64,000 bases of DNA from Streptomyces sp. TLI_171 (GCF_003610255.1 NZ_RAPS01000001.1:7467001-7531000); one strand, 5' to 3'; positions 25,144 to 34,064 are shown, numbered from the stretch's first letter. The notes: generated by a model from the letters alone, not told the origin. Program-made: numbers and translations.

Positions 25144-26677
25144 CGGCCAACCCCGGCTGTCCGTCGTGGATGACGAAGGTCCGGGCGGTGGTCGCCGCGG
25201 CCCCGTGCTCGGTCACCGAAGCCACCGACCGGAAATCGGCGGTGAGTTGCGACGGCGTGATGCGGGTCCGGACGTAGCCGCGCCGGTCGGAGTAGAAGCG
25301 CAGGTGCGGGTTGAGCGACCCGTTGGGGATCGCCGTGGTCGCGCTGCCGTTGCCGCCACTGGTGATGGAGGTGCAGACCAGTTCGGAGCCGATCGTCGCC
25401 GAGGACGGGTTCGCGTAGTCGGCCTTCAGGTCGTTGCCCCAGGAGGCGTGCACGTCGCCGGTGAGCACCACCGGGTTGCGGACGGAACGGTCGACGATGC
25501 CCTGCTGGATCCGCGCCCGGCTGGCCCGGTAGCCGTCCCAGGCGTCCATGTTCATCGCGCCCGCCGAGTTCACGTTGCGGGCGAAGAAGACCTGCTGGCC
25601 GATCAGGTCCCAGGTGCTCAGGTGCTGGCCGAGCCCGTCGAGCAGCCAGGCCTCCTGGGCCGCGCCGGTGATCGAGCGGCTCGCCAGGTCGGCGTCCGCG
25701 CAGACCTTCGTCCCGTCGCCGCAGGCCTGGTCGTCCCGGAACTGGCGGGTGTCGAGCATGTGGAAGGTGGCGAGGGTGCCCCAGCGGACCCGGCGGTAGA
25801 GCTGGATGCTGTTGCCCGAGGGCGTCGCGGCGGCCCGCAGCGGCATGTTCTCGAAGTACGCCTGATAGGCGGCGGTGCGGCGCGCGGTCCACTGGGCCGC
25901 CGTCAGCACGGGGCTGCTGTCGGCGCGGACCATGTTGGCGTAGTTGTTCTCCACCTCGTGGTCGTCCGGCACCACCAGCCACGGCGCGATCGCGTGCGCG
26001 GCCTGCAGGTCCGGGTCGGTGCGGTAGAGCGCGTAGCGGCGCCGGTAGTCGGCCAGCGACACGATCTCGCTGCCGAGGTGCTGGCGCACCCCGGTGGTGG
26101 TGGCTCCGCCCTCGTAGATGTAGTCGCCCAGGTGCAGGATCAGGTCGGGACGGTCGTCGGCCATCCGGCGGTAGGCGGTGTAGTAGCCGCTCTCGTAGTG
26201 GGCGCAGGAGGCGAAGGCCATCGTGAAGTCACGCCCGACGGCGGTCGGCGCCGGAGCGGTGCGGGTCCGGCCCACCGGGGAGATGAACCCCTGGGCGCGG
26301 AACCGGTAGTAGTACTCCGCGTCCGGGGCCAGGCCACCGGCCAGCACGTGCACCGAGTGGGCCTGGGCGTAGCGGGCGGTGACCGTGCCGGAGCCCACCA
26401 GGGTGGTGAAGTTCTGGTCGGCCGACACCTGCCAGTCGACGGCGACGTCGGCGTTGGGCATGCCGCCCTGGCCGTCCGCGTTCGTGGGGGTGGGGGCCAG
26501 ACGGGTCCAGAGCACCACGCTGGAGTCGTCCGGGTCCCCGGAGGCGACGCCGAGCGTGAACGGGAAGGGAGTGGCGGCGGCGGCCGACGGCTGGGCCATC
26601 GCCCCGAGTTGGAGCGCGGCGGCGCTCGCGGTGGTGAGCCCGCCAAGGATGAAGATGCGGCGACTGAGGTTGCTCAT
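25136..26677 (-). CDS. phoD: PhoD-family alkaline phosphatase/phosphodiesterase, Tat-exported
   Basis: A 513-residue PhoD enzyme. The N-terminus NLSRRIFILGG is a twin-arginine signal, with cleavage near residue 35. An N-terminal Ig-like domain (VASGDPDDSSVVLWTRL) precedes the metallophosphatase domain carrying LHLGDYIYEGG, VPDDHEVENNYA and VLTGDVHASWG, which supply the Fe/Ca ligands. It releases phosphate from phosphomono- or diesters outside the cell. ATG 26677 gives the correct Tat leader. A lone GTTCAC unit on the coding strand (26702-26707) is compatible with, but not proof of, PhoP control. Confidence 0.92.
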   Translation of the reverse strand: MSNLSRRIFILGGLTTASAAALQLGAMAQPSAAAATPFPFTLGVASGDPDDSSVVLWTRLAPTPTNADGQGGMPNADVAVDWQVSADQNFTTLVGSGTVTARYAQAHSVHVLAGGLAPDAEYYYRFRAQGFISPVGRTRTAPAPTAVGRDFTMAFASCAHYESGYYTAYRRMADDRPDLILHLGDYIYEGGATTTGVRQHLGSEIVSLADYRRRYALYRTDPDLQAAHAIAPWLVVPDDHEVENNYANMVRADSSPVLTAAQWTARRTAAYQAYFENMPLRAAATPSGNSIQLYRRVRWGTLATFHMLDTRQFRDDQACGDGTKVCADADLASRSITGAAQEAWLLDGLGQHLSTWDLIGQQVFFARNVNSAGAMNMDAWDGYRASRARIQQGIVDRSVRNPVVLTGDVHASWGNDLKADYANPSSATIGSELVCTSITSGGNGSATTAIPNGSLNPHLRFYSDRRGYVRTRITPSQLTADFRSVASVTEHGAAATTARTFVIHDGQPGLADA

Positions 26678-26770
26678 GGCGGGCCATGCTCGCGGGCCGA
26701 AGTGAACTCCCGCCCCTGTGGCGGGGGCCGTCAAGTGACATGGCAGCGGCAAGAGTTGGTCGCCGGATGG

Positions 26771-27493
26771 CTACCCGTGCGCCGCCGGCCGGGGGACCTC
26801 GAGCGAGAGTTGGGCGCCGAGTTCGCGGAAGCCGATCCGGGCGGCCACCCGGCGGGAGGCCGTGGGACGGGCGCGCCACTGGGGCAGCAGGCCGGCGGCC
26901 AGGGCGTGCCGGGCGGCGGCCGTCGCGGCGGCGCCGGCCAGGCCCAGGCCGCGGTGGTCCGGGGCGGTGAGCACGCTGAACTGGGCCGTCGCGCAGGGCC
27001 AGTGGCGGTAGCCGCAGGCCGCGAGGACACGGCCGCCCCGGGCCACGACGAACGCGGGCGAGGTGATCTCGTCGAGGTCGGCCTCCTTGCGTTCCGCCGC
27101 TGCGACCCGGGCCGTGAGCGCCTGCACCGCCGGGTGGTCGCGCGCGAGGTCACGCACCTTCAGGTCGGGGCGGGCAGGGCGGAGGCCGTCGGGCGCGAGG
27201 TAGGCGAGGGCGGCCGGGCCGAGGACCCGGCCGACCGACAGCAGCTCCGGCAGACGAGCGGCGTCCGGGCACACCAGCATTGCGGCGCGGACCAGTTCGG
27301 CCCGCCGCTGGTCCGGGGCGGTCGCCAGCACCGCGCCGCCCAGCGTCAGCACGCCGACCCACCCCCGCGGGCACGTCCCCGCGTCGGGCGAGACCGCCAC
27401 GGTCGCCGCACCCGGCCGCGGGAAGGAGACCGGAACACCGGCCAGGGCCGCCCAGAGCTCCTGCGCCCGCTGAAGCAGCAGATCGTTCGTCAT
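26771..27493 (-). CDS. GNAT-family N-acetyltransferase
   Basis: A 240-residue protein. The C-terminal ~110 residues form a GNAT domain: EITSPAFVVARGGRVLAACGY, then CoA-binding VLTAPDHRGLGLAGAA and a final RIGFRELG. The N-terminal half is an accessory region common in streptomycete GNAT proteins. ATG 27493 (MTNDLLLQRAQELW) is chosen by pattern. Substrate unknown. Confidence 0.82.
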   Translation of the reverse strand: MTNDLLLQRAQELWAALAGVPVSFPRPGAATVAVSPDAGTCPRGWVGVLTLGGAVLATAPDQRRAELVRAAMLVCPDAARLPELLSVGRVLGPAALAYLAPDGLRPARPDLKVRDLARDHPAVQALTARVAAAERKEADLDEITSPAFVVARGGRVLAACGYRHWPCATAQFSVLTAPDHRGLGLAGAAATAAARHALAAGLLPQWRARPTASRRVAARIGFRELGAQLSLEVPRPAAHG

Positions 27494-27543
27494 CGCGCCA
27501 TCCTGCCGGGCCGGCCGCCGTCCGGCACCCCGTTTGTTCGCCG

Positions 27544-27564
27544 TTTCTGACGAACCGTCAGAAA
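27544..27564. repeat. TTTCTGACG-AAC-CGTCAGAAA palindrome
   Basis: A perfect 9-bp inverted repeat with 3-nt centre, in the short spacer upstream of the GNAT gene and downstream of the lipoprotein gene (both minus strand). It could be an operator or terminator and is related in its core to the window's TGACGG palindromes. Confidence 0.65.
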
Positions 27565-27609
27565 TGCCGGGCGGAGTGAGCGTTGCAAGGGGCCGAGCTG
27601 CGGCCGGGC

Positions 27610-28218
27610 TCAGTGGCCGCCCTTCGGGCGTTCGCAGCCGCCCTCCAGGTACGGGCCGTGCACCTCGATCCTCGGGGGCGCCGACAGCACGCCGGAGAGG
27701 CAGGGGCCGACGCCCGGGACGACCAGGGTGAAGTGGAGGCCGTCGGTGGATTCGGTGACGGTGGCGTCCCGGTAGCCCAGCCGCTCCAGGGCGGCCCGGG
27801 CCGGGCCCGGACCGGTCGGGCGGCCGGCCCTGGCGAGCTCCGCGGTGATCCGGGCGGCGTGGGCGTCGCCGCGACACTGCTGGACGGGACTCAGCCGGGC
27901 GGTCTGCTGAAAGGCGTGGTTCTCGTCGTACTTCGGGTTCTCGCGGACCGGGCCGTCGCTCGCAGCGGGGACGGCCGTGGGCACGGCGGTCGCCTTCCCC
28001 GCACAGGCCGCGGCCACCTCGGGGAAGGCCCGGTCGTGGTCCGCCGCCGCTTCGGCCACCCGCTGTTCGGCCTGCTGCTGCGCCTGCGTCGCACCGTCCG
28101 ACGGCTGATCGACCGGAGCCTGTGCACCGGGGCCGCCGACGTGCTTGGAGCCGCAGCCGGTGAGCAGGGCGCCCGCCGCCAGGACGGCGGCGGCCACGGC
28201 CAGGGCGGGACGATTCAC
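27610..28218 (-). CDS. Lipoprotein of unknown function
   Basis: A 202-residue lipoprotein: MNRPALAVAAAVLAAG, then lipobox LLTGC at residues 18-22. The mature part has an Ala/Gln-rich helix and a C-terminal domain with Cys pairs (CRGDAHAAR, PCLSGVLSAPP, GGCERPKGGH) likely to be disulfide-bonded. Similar proteins occur widely in streptomycetes without assigned function. Confidence 0.75.
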   Translation of the reverse strand: MNRPALAVAAAVLAAGALLTGCGSKHVGGPGAQAPVDQPSDGATQAQQQAEQRVAEAAADHDRAFPEVAAACAGKATAVPTAVPAASDGPVRENPKYDENHAFQQTARLSPVQQCRGDAHAARITAELARAGRPTGPGPARAALERLGYRDATVTESTDGLHFTLVVPGVGPCLSGVLSAPPRIEVHGPYLEGGCERPKGGH

Positions 28219-28377
28219 GGCGAGCGCTCCGATTCCGCTGGGGCGGGCTCCGACCGACCCGCCGTCACGATCATGATGGCGGTGGCGCCGGAGCGAGCAC
28301 CAGAGTATTCGTACTCAGACCGCCCCGGTGCACGGGTGCAGGTGGCGGTGTTCGGCGACGGCGGTGAGTGAAGCGGG

Positions 28378-28390
28378 TGACGGCCCGTCA
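28378..28390. repeat. TGACGGNCCGTCA palindrome
   Basis: Perfect 6-bp arms around C, 12 bp beyond the stop of the minus-strand gene ending at 28403. Confidence 0.75.
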
Positions 28391-28402
28391 GGGGTTCGCG
28401 GG

Positions 28403-28959
28403 TCAGCGTGGGGCGGTCGGGGAGGGGGCGTCGAGGGTGAGGCTGGCCGCGGTCGTCGTCACCCAGCCCGGGAGCTGGGCCACCTCCATGGCGGGGGAGC
28501 CGGGGAAGTCGGGGCCGAGCGACCCCTTCGGGAAGAACGCGACGCGGCACTGCCGGCACAGATGGGCCTCCTGCCACACCCGGTGGCGCCGCTCCCAGAC
28601 GGCGTGCTGGACCCCGGCCGTGTCCTCGGCGACCCGGATCCGCCCTCGCCTGGTCGTCAGCTGCACGATCAGGCCGCCGAGGGCCAGCGGCACGACGAAC
28701 ATCAGCGGGCCGAACAGGTAGCCCATCCGGCGTCGAGGCCCTTGCTGACGGTGGCGATCCAGTAGACGACGATCAGGCCCGCCGCGGTGTAGAGCGCGAT
28801 GGCGGGGTTGCTGCGCCCGACGACGGGCGGGGCGGGCGGTGGCGGCGGCAGGAGCCGGCCGGCCTCCGGCGCCCGGAGCGGGTGGCCGGGGTCGTTCAGG
28901 GCGTGCGGCACGCCCACGGTCCGGTCGGACGTGGCGCACCGGGGGCATTCAGCGTTCAT
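28403..28959 (-). pseudogene. Zinc-ribbon-type membrane protein, frameshifted
   Basis: The N-terminal part (ATG 28959) reads MNAECPRCATSDRTVG, a proline-rich linker and one membrane span (AIALYTAAGLIVVYWIATV), then runs out of frame. After a one-base shift at about 28726-28732 the next frame continues MGYLFGPLMFVVPLALGGLI (second span) and a soluble tail with CRQCRVAFF. Together these rebuild a ~185-residue protein with the same architecture as the gene at 17623. As sequenced the gene is broken; a sequencing indel is an alternative. Confidence 0.72.
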
Positions 28960-29089
28960 CGGCCCGTACAGCTCCCGGTTCTGACGCACCCGCAGGTGGT
29001 GCGTGGACGGTATGACGCCACATTGGAGCACAGGAGTGCGACTGTCCGTCACCCGATTTCGGGAGCCGGACGGCGGTGCACCCGGGGTG

Positions 29090-29734
29090 TCAGGCGGGGC
29101 GGGGCTCGCCGTGCCAGCGCCAGGTGGTGGGGCGGGGGCGGGCGGGGAGGTCGGCGCGGCCGGTGGCGTGGAGCAGCGTGGGCCAGGGGGCGGCGCCGGT
29201 GGGGGCGTCCGGGAAGAGGCGGTGCAGGACGCGGGCGCAGAGGTCCGCGGGCGGGGTCCAGGGCAGGCCCAGGCCGGTGGCGACGTCGTGGGTGTGGACC
29301 AGGGTCTCGACGACGCCCATCGCGGCGAAGCCCTCCGGGTCGGAGACGCCGAAGACGTGGTGGGCGCGGACGGTCGGCGGCACGGTGCGGACGATCGCGG
29401 CCAGCATCGCACCGCACGCGTCCAGGACCTGGAGCAGTCCGGCGGGGCCGCCCTCGGGGTCGGCGGTGACGGCGTTGGCGGGGCCGCCGGGCCGCTTGCG
29501 GGCCCAGCCGAACGGGACGTGGGTGTCCTGCGGCGGGTCGGCGGGGGCGAGTTGGGCGGCGTACGAGAACAGGTCGTCGGCGAGGTGCTCGACGGTCTCC
29601 CAGCAGTCCCAGTCCAGCGAGCCGGCCTTGACGGTCCAGTCCGAAGCCGTGGCGGTGCGCAGGGTGGCGAGGGCGGACCGGACGGCGAGGGTGACGTCGT
29701 CGGCGGTGACCGGGCCCGGGGTGGAGGAAGTCAT
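29090..29734 (-). CDS. Mycothiol-dependent maleylpyruvate isomerase/DinB-like protein
   Basis: A 214-residue protein with the four-helix DinB/MDMPI N-terminal fold. Metal-type His are seen in ETVEHLADDLFSYAAQL (near residue 50) and ETLVHTHDVATGLGL (near residue 150), matching the MDMPI pattern. Family members use mycothiol or are uncharacterised metal-dependent hydrolases and transferases. ATG 29734 is in good context and 119 bp from the divergent DUF1877 gene. Confidence 0.8.
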   Translation of the reverse strand: MTSSTPGPVTADDVTLAVRSALATLRTATASDWTVKAGSLDWDCWETVEHLADDLFSYAAQLAPADPPQDTHVPFGWARKRPGGPANAVTADPEGGPAGLLQVLDACGAMLAAIVRTVPPTVRAHHVFGVSDPEGFAAMGVVETLVHTHDVATGLGLPWTPPADLCARVLHRLFPDAPTGAAPWPTLLHATGRADLPARPRPTTWRWHGEPRPA

Positions 29735-29853
29735 GCGGGGAGGGTAGCAAGGGCGATCATGGGCGCTCCGGCGTGGACCGGCCCGGGAGCGGGACGGTCG
29801 TTGTCGGCGCGGTGCGCTTGGATCGGCGGCGGAGACGGAAGGGAGGCGCGCAG

Positions 29854-30345
29854 ATGGCGTGTCGCGGAGTGCTGTTCGCGCTGGCGGAGGCGGACTCCGG
29901 TCGGCTGCTGGCGGCGGAGGCCGACGAGGAGGTGCCGGCGCTGGTCGAGGCGGTCGAGGAAGCCTGGGACGTCGACCGGCTGTACGAGCTGGACAAGGCG
30001 TGGGACGCGCTGCACCGATGCCTGACCGACGGCCGACTGCTGTACGAGAACGGCGAGTTCCCGCTCTCGCACGCGATCCTCGGCGGGGAGCCGCTGCCGG
30101 CCGGCGAGGACTACCTGGTCTGCTTCGTCGACGCGGCGCAGGTGCGGGCGGTCGCCGAGGCGCTGCGCGGGCTGGACGAGGACTGGCTGCGGGCGCGGTA
30201 CGCGGAGCTGGAGTTCGAGGACTACCAGGGGGTGCGCGGGCCGGACGACCTGGCGTACACGGCGGCCTTCCTGCCGGGGCTGCGGGAGTTCTACGGGCGG
30301 GCAGCGGCGGAGGGCCGCGCCGTGGTGTTCACCGTGGACCAGTAG
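29854..30345 (+). CDS. DUF1877 (YfbM-like) protein
   Basis: A 163-residue soluble protein. It matches DUF1877: MACRGVLFALAEAD at the start, YELDKAWDALHRCLT, then the acidic DEDWLRARYAELEFEDY block and a final FYGRAAAEGRAVVFTVDQ. ATG 29854 follows GAAGGGAGG. No enzymatic role is established for the family. Confidence 0.85.
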   Translation: MACRGVLFALAEADSGRLLAAEADEEVPALVEAVEEAWDVDRLYELDKAWDALHRCLTDGRLLYENGEFPLSHAILGGEPLPAGEDYLVCFVDAAQVRAVAEALRGLDEDWLRARYAELEFEDYQGVRGPDDLAYTAAFLPGLREFYGRAAAEGRAVVFTVDQ

Positions 30346-30490
30346 CGCCCGAGGGGCGAACGGGCCGTCAGGTGCCGTCTCTGCAACGAATGTGACGCAC
30401 CGGCAGACTCCTGAAGGCCCCGGAGCGTGGACGGGGTGGTGCGCCCCGCGAGTCGGTTCGGGGCGGGGCGGCCTGGGTACACTGCCGGGC

Positions 30491-30733
30491 ATGTCTGTGC
30501 GTCAGCTCGCGCCGGTGCTCATGGAAGCCGACCTTGCCGCCTGGGCGGAGGCCACCGCCGCCAAGGCGGGGCTGAGCACCGCCCAGTACCTGGCCGCGCT
30601 GGTGGAGGCCGACCGCCGGGCGACGGCCGCCGAGCGGGCCGCGCGGCTCGCTGCCCCCGCCTACCAGCAGTGGGACGCGGACGGTCGCCCCACCGAGGAC
30701 GGGCTCGATCTGGACGAGGTCTTCGGCCCGTGA
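30491..30733 (+). CDS. Antitoxin-like protein of a type II toxin-antitoxin pair
   Basis: An 80-residue acidic, helical protein. Its N-terminal half (AAWAEATAAKAGLSTAQYLAAL) looks like a ribbon-helix-helix or Phd-like dimer region, and the tail (DGRPTEDGLDLDEVFGP) is an acidic, disordered toxin-binding segment. Its TGA overlaps the GTG start of the next gene by 4 bp, as expected for an antitoxin translated before its toxin. Confidence 0.72.
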   Translation: MSVRQLAPVLMEADLAAWAEATAAKAGLSTAQYLAALVEADRRATAAERAARLAAPAYQQWDADGRPTEDGLDLDEVFGP

Positions 30734-30981
30734 ACCTCCCGCACCGCGTCCGGATCGCCAAACCCGTCGCCGAGGCGGTCCGCGACCTGCCCGCGGAAGC
30801 CCGGGCCGAACTGCACGAGGCGCTGCTGCGGGCCGCTGCCGACCCGTACGCCTGGCCGCAGGCGGACCGCTACGACCTGGACGAGACGGTCCGGGTGATC
30901 ACCACCGACCACGCCATAGCGCACTACGCGATCGTGCATCCCGCCCGGCGGTTGTGGGTGTTCGCCGTCACCACGCTCTGA
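30730..30981 (+). CDS. RelE/ParE-fold toxin-like protein
   Basis: An 83-residue basic protein beginning GTG 30730 within the antitoxin stop (GTGA overlap). It has two N-terminal helices (VAEAVRDLPAEARAELHEALL) and C-terminal strands (ETVRVITTDHAIAHYAIVH, RRLWVFAVTTL) in the order of the RelE/ParE fold. Such toxins cut mRNA on the ribosome or poison gyrase; the family branch is not clear. Confidence 0.72.
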   Translation: MNLPHRVRIAKPVAEAVRDLPAEARAELHEALLRAAADPYAWPQADRYDLDETVRVITTDHAIAHYAIVHPARRLWVFAVTTL

Positions 30982-31170
30982 CCGGCGGGAACGAGTGGCC
31001 GCTCGGCCTGCGAATTGTCGGCGGACGGGCGGACGCGCACCGGCCGGATGCTGGGCGAGGTCGCCGCGCACCCGGCCGACGTTGCGACCTGGCGCCGCTC
31101 GGCGAGGGCAGCCGGCTCACCGCCGGCGACACCGGCCACCCGGTGCGGTGGCCCGCCGGCCGACGGCCGG

Positions 31171-31962
31171 TCAGGAGTTCCACCAGGCCGGGCGGACCCG
31201 CAGCGACTCCTCCTTGACGCAGCCCAGACCGTTGACGACCTCCTCGGCGTGCAGGTCCCAGCCGACCACGCCGTTGCCCTTGCGGTCGAGCTCGATCAGC
31301 CGGGACTCCTCGGTGTGCGGCCCGGCGGCGACCTCGCAGCGCAGCACGGTGTCCCAGGCCAGGCCGTCCAGTGCGGCGGCGAACGCCGTCAGGGGCAGCA
31401 CCAGGACGGACAGCGCCAGCGCCGCCCACTGCTCGGCGGCGACGAAGCGGACCTTCCACGGCGCGAGCGCGACCGGGGCCGCGGCCCCGGTCCGGTGGTG
31501 GCGGCGCCCGGCCCGGTACTCCCGGACGAGGCCCTGACGCAGCGCCAGCGAAGCCAGCGTCACGGCCAGCCCCCACCAGGGACCGTAGAACACCCAGCAC
31601 AGGACGCCCATCGCCAGCGGGTTGACCAGGGTGAGTGCCACCGTCCGGGCCACCGCTCCGGCCGAACGCCCGCGCGGGACGGCGCCCCGGGCCGCGAACA
31701 CCGCGAACACCACCCGCGAGGTGACCACCGCGACGACGGAGCCCAGCAGCGGACGGGTCGTCACCATGCCGACCAGCACCTCGCCGAGGTTCGGCACGCC
31801 CATGGTGGTGACCACCTCGCGGGCGTGCGAGCCCCCGCCGACCGTCCAGGCGATCTTCACCAGCGGCACCGCGGCGAGCAGCGCCAACAGCACCGTGTGC
31901 CCCGGGCCGCCCTTGCGGTCCACCTCCGCGTGCCCGTCCGGGGGGCCGTCCTCCTGTGCCAC
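31171..31962 (-). CDS. Integral membrane protein of unknown function
   Basis: A 263-residue protein with an acidic N-terminal cytoplasmic stretch, about five hydrophobic spans between residues 25 and 215, and a ~55-residue soluble C-terminus containing two Cys (LRCEVAAGP, LGCVKEES). I do not recognise the family. ATG 31962 starts shortly before the first span. It is upstream of nothing obvious on its own strand. Confidence 0.65.
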   Translation of the reverse strand: MAQEDGPPDGHAEVDRKGGPGHTVLLALLAAVPLVKIAWTVGGGSHAREVVTTMGVPNLGEVLVGMVTTRPLLGSVVAVVTSRVVFAVFAARGAVPRGRSAGAVARTVALTLVNPLAMGVLCWVFYGPWWGLAVTLASLALRQGLVREYRAGRRHHRTGAAAPVALAPWKVRFVAAEQWAALALSVLVLPLTAFAAALDGLAWDTVLRCEVAAGPHTEESRLIELDRKGNGVVGWDLHAEEVVNGLGCVKEESLRVRPAWWNS

Positions 31963-32065
31963 CTCGACCGCCTCTCGTCACTGTCCGGCGAGATGCATAG
32001 CCGTTCCGGGCGCCCGGCACCGGGCCGCTCCCCGGGACGGGTGAACGGCCTGGGCCGAGCGGCCG

Positions 32066-32854
32066 TCAGACGCGGTCGGAGCGCCCGGACCGGGCGGCGG
32101 GCTTGCGGGCCTCGAACAGGGTGCGGGACATGGTGGAGACGAACACGCCCTCGCGTTCGATCAGTTCGTGCAGCTCGCGGAGCCGGTCGCGGTAGCGCTC
32201 CACCGAGAACTCCGGCACCGTCCAGATCACCTTGCGCAGGAACCAGACCACCGCGCCGATGTCGAAGAACTCCAGCCGCAGCCGCTCGTTGGGGCACTGG
32301 ACGACCTCCAGCCCGGCCGCCCGGGCCCGGGCCGACTCCACCTCGGGGTTGCGCACGTCCGAGGGCTCGAACGGGCCGAGGAACCAGGCGCCCAGTTCGA
32401 CGTTGGTCCGGCCGCCCACGTGCTGCGCGAAGTACGTGCCGCCCGGGGCGAGGACTCGGGCGATCTCCGCGAAGTCCACGCTGGCCGGGTGACGGCTCGT
32501 CACCAGGTCGAACGCGCCGTCCGCGAACGGCAGCGGGGTCCCCTCCGGGGAGGCCACCAGGACGACGCCGAGCGGGTGCAGCAGGCGCGTCGCCTTCGCG
32601 GCGTTCGGCGGCCAGCCCTCGGTGGCGACCAGGGTGCGGGGGAAGTTCTCCGGCCCCGCCCCGGCCAGCACCTCGCCGCCGCCGGTCTGCAGGTCCAAGG
32701 CCGAGGCGGCGGCCGCCAGCCGTGCGCCCAGCAGCCGCTGGTACCCCCAGGACGGGCGTTGCTCGGTGGCCCGGCCGTCGAGCCAGGCGAAGTCCCACCC
32801 GTCGACGGAGGCGGCGGCGGCCTCGTCGACCAGGGCGTCGAAGGATCGGTTCAT
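32066..32854 (-). CDS. SAM-dependent methyltransferase
   Basis: A 262-residue class I methyltransferase. Motif I is degenerate (ALDLQTGGGEVLAGAG near residue 55), followed by VATEGWPPNAAKATRLL, the FDLVTSRHPASVDFAEIARVL strand and LAPGGTYFAQHVG. This variant is common in actinomycetes. ATG 32854 (MNRSFDALVDEA) is chosen; the frame extends far upstream as shadow of hmuO. Substrate unknown. Confidence 0.82.
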   Translation of the reverse strand: MNRSFDALVDEAAAASVDGWDFAWLDGRATEQRPSWGYQRLLGARLAAAASALDLQTGGGEVLAGAGPENFPRTLVATEGWPPNAAKATRLLHPLGVVLVASPEGTPLPFADGAFDLVTSRHPASVDFAEIARVLAPGGTYFAQHVGGRTNVELGAWFLGPFEPSDVRNPEVESARARAAGLEVVQCPNERLRLEFFDIGAVVWFLRKVIWTVPEFSVERYRDRLRELHELIEREGVFVSTMSRTLFEARKPAARSGRSDRV

Positions 32855-32943
32855 GACCGGTATCCAAGCACCTCGGTACCGGTGCGACGAGGGATTTAAC
32901 GGCCCGTCGAGGGTTCCCGACAGCGCGTCGGCAAGACCTTGAC

Positions 32944-32962
32944 TAAGGTGAGCCTTGCCTAA
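32944..32962. promoter_or_regulatory. Iron box (DmdR1/IdeR type) upstream of hmuO
   Basis: TAAGGTGAGCCTTGCCTAA matches the actinobacterial iron box (TTAGGTTAGGCTCACCTAA) closely on the complementary strand, and sits 37 bp before the haem oxygenase start. It predicts repression by an iron-loaded DtxR-family regulator. Confidence 0.82.
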
Positions 32963-32998
32963 ATAATCGGGATGATTCGATCTTTGGAGGCCACCCCG

Positions 32999-33673
32999 AT
33001 GTCCAGCACCGACCGGCAGCCGGTCCCGTTCTCCACCGTGCTCCGCACCGCCAGCGCCGAGGAGCACCGGGCGGCCGAACAGTCCTCGTTCATGAGCGAC
33101 CTCCTCGGCGGACGGCTCGGCGTCCAGGCCTACACCGACCTCACCGGCCAGCTCCGGTACGTCTACCGTGCCCTCGAAGCCCACCTCGACACCCTCGCCG
33201 GCCACCCCGTCGCCGGCCTGCTCACCGACCGGGCCCTGCTGCGCACCGCCGCGATCGAACGCGACCTGGACCACCTGGCCGGACCCGACTGGCGCGACAC
33301 CCTCGCCCCGCTCCCCGCCACCACCGCGCTCGCCGAGCGGATCGAGGAACTCGCCCGCACCTGGCCGGCCGGCTACCTCGCCCACCACTACACCCGCTAC
33401 CTCGGCGACCTGTCGGGCGGTCAGATCATCCGCGGCGTCGCCGAACGCACCTGGGGCTTCGAGCGCAAGGGCGACGGCGTCCGGTTCTACGTCTTCGAGG
33501 AGATCGACAACCCCGCCGCTTTCAAGCGCGACTACCGCGCCGGGCTGGACGCCGCGGGCGAGCTGATGGACGAGGTGGAGCGCCGCCGGGTCGCTGAGGA
33601 GTGCAGGCGCGCCTTCGTCCTCAACGGCGCGATATTCACCGAACTCGGCGGACGGTACCCGCTGAGCGCCTGA
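32999..33673 (+). CDS. hmuO: Haem oxygenase (biliverdin-producing)
   Basis: A 224-residue haem oxygenase. The proximal His is His23 in SAEEHRAAEQS, and the distal helix carries the flexible glycine motif YLGDLSGGQ near residue 140. It opens haem to biliverdin, CO and Fe2+. ATG 32999 lies 8 bp after GGAGG (32986-32990) and downstream of an iron box. Its position beside HtaA and hmuTUV genes shows a role in extracting iron from imported haem. Confidence 0.93.
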   Translation: MSSTDRQPVPFSTVLRTASAEEHRAAEQSSFMSDLLGGRLGVQAYTDLTGQLRYVYRALEAHLDTLAGHPVAGLLTDRALLRTAAIERDLDHLAGPDWRDTLAPLPATTALAERIEELARTWPAGYLAHHYTRYLGDLSGGQIIRGVAERTWGFERKGDGVRFYVFEEIDNPAAFKRDYRAGLDAAGELMDEVERRRVAEECRRAFVLNGAIFTELGGRYPLSA

Positions 33674-33710
33674 CACACCGCCGGAACGAGTCCGGGGCCG
33701 GGTGAGAAGG

Positions 33711-33739
33711 GCGGGCCGGGTGACGGCCGGGCGGCCCGC
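33711..33739. terminator. Weak hairpin after hmuO
   Basis: GCGGGCCG and CGGCCCGC arms around a ~12-nt loop in the 84-bp gap between hmuO and the next plus-strand gene. Confidence 0.4.
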
Positions 33740-33757
33740 TCGGGCATCATCGACCGC

Positions 33758-34057
33758 ATGAGCGACACGCACAACGACCGGCTGGCCGACCTCTGGCAGG
33801 ACTTCCTCGACCTGCCGTTCCCGCAGAGCTGCTACCGGCGGTCCCCGGCCGGCGAAGACCTGGTCCTGCTCGACAGCCACCTCGCCGGCTGCGTGTCCGC
33901 CGCCCTGGCCGGCGCGCTCGACCAGCGCCGGAGAGAGGCGCTGCGCAACGGCATAGCCAGTGTGCAGCGCATGCTGCCCGAACTCGCCGACGACGCCGAG
34001 GCGGCCGACTACTTCACCCGGCTGCGGGAGCTCGCCGAACTGGCCGGCGAGCGGTAG
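33758..34057 (+). CDS. Small conserved-looking helical protein (99 aa)
   Basis: A 99-residue soluble protein with mixed helices: NDRLADLWQDFLDLPFP at the start, LDSHLAGCVSAALAGALDQ in the middle and an acidic C-terminal helix (EAADYFTRLRELAELAGE). Good codon bias and an intact, isolated frame support a real gene. No family recognised; position next to hmuO may be incidental. Confidence 0.7.
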   Translation: MSDTHNDRLADLWQDFLDLPFPQSCYRRSPAGEDLVLLDSHLAGCVSAALAGALDQRRREALRNGIASVQRMLPELADDAEAADYFTRLRELAELAGER

Positions 34058-34064
34058 CCGAGGC

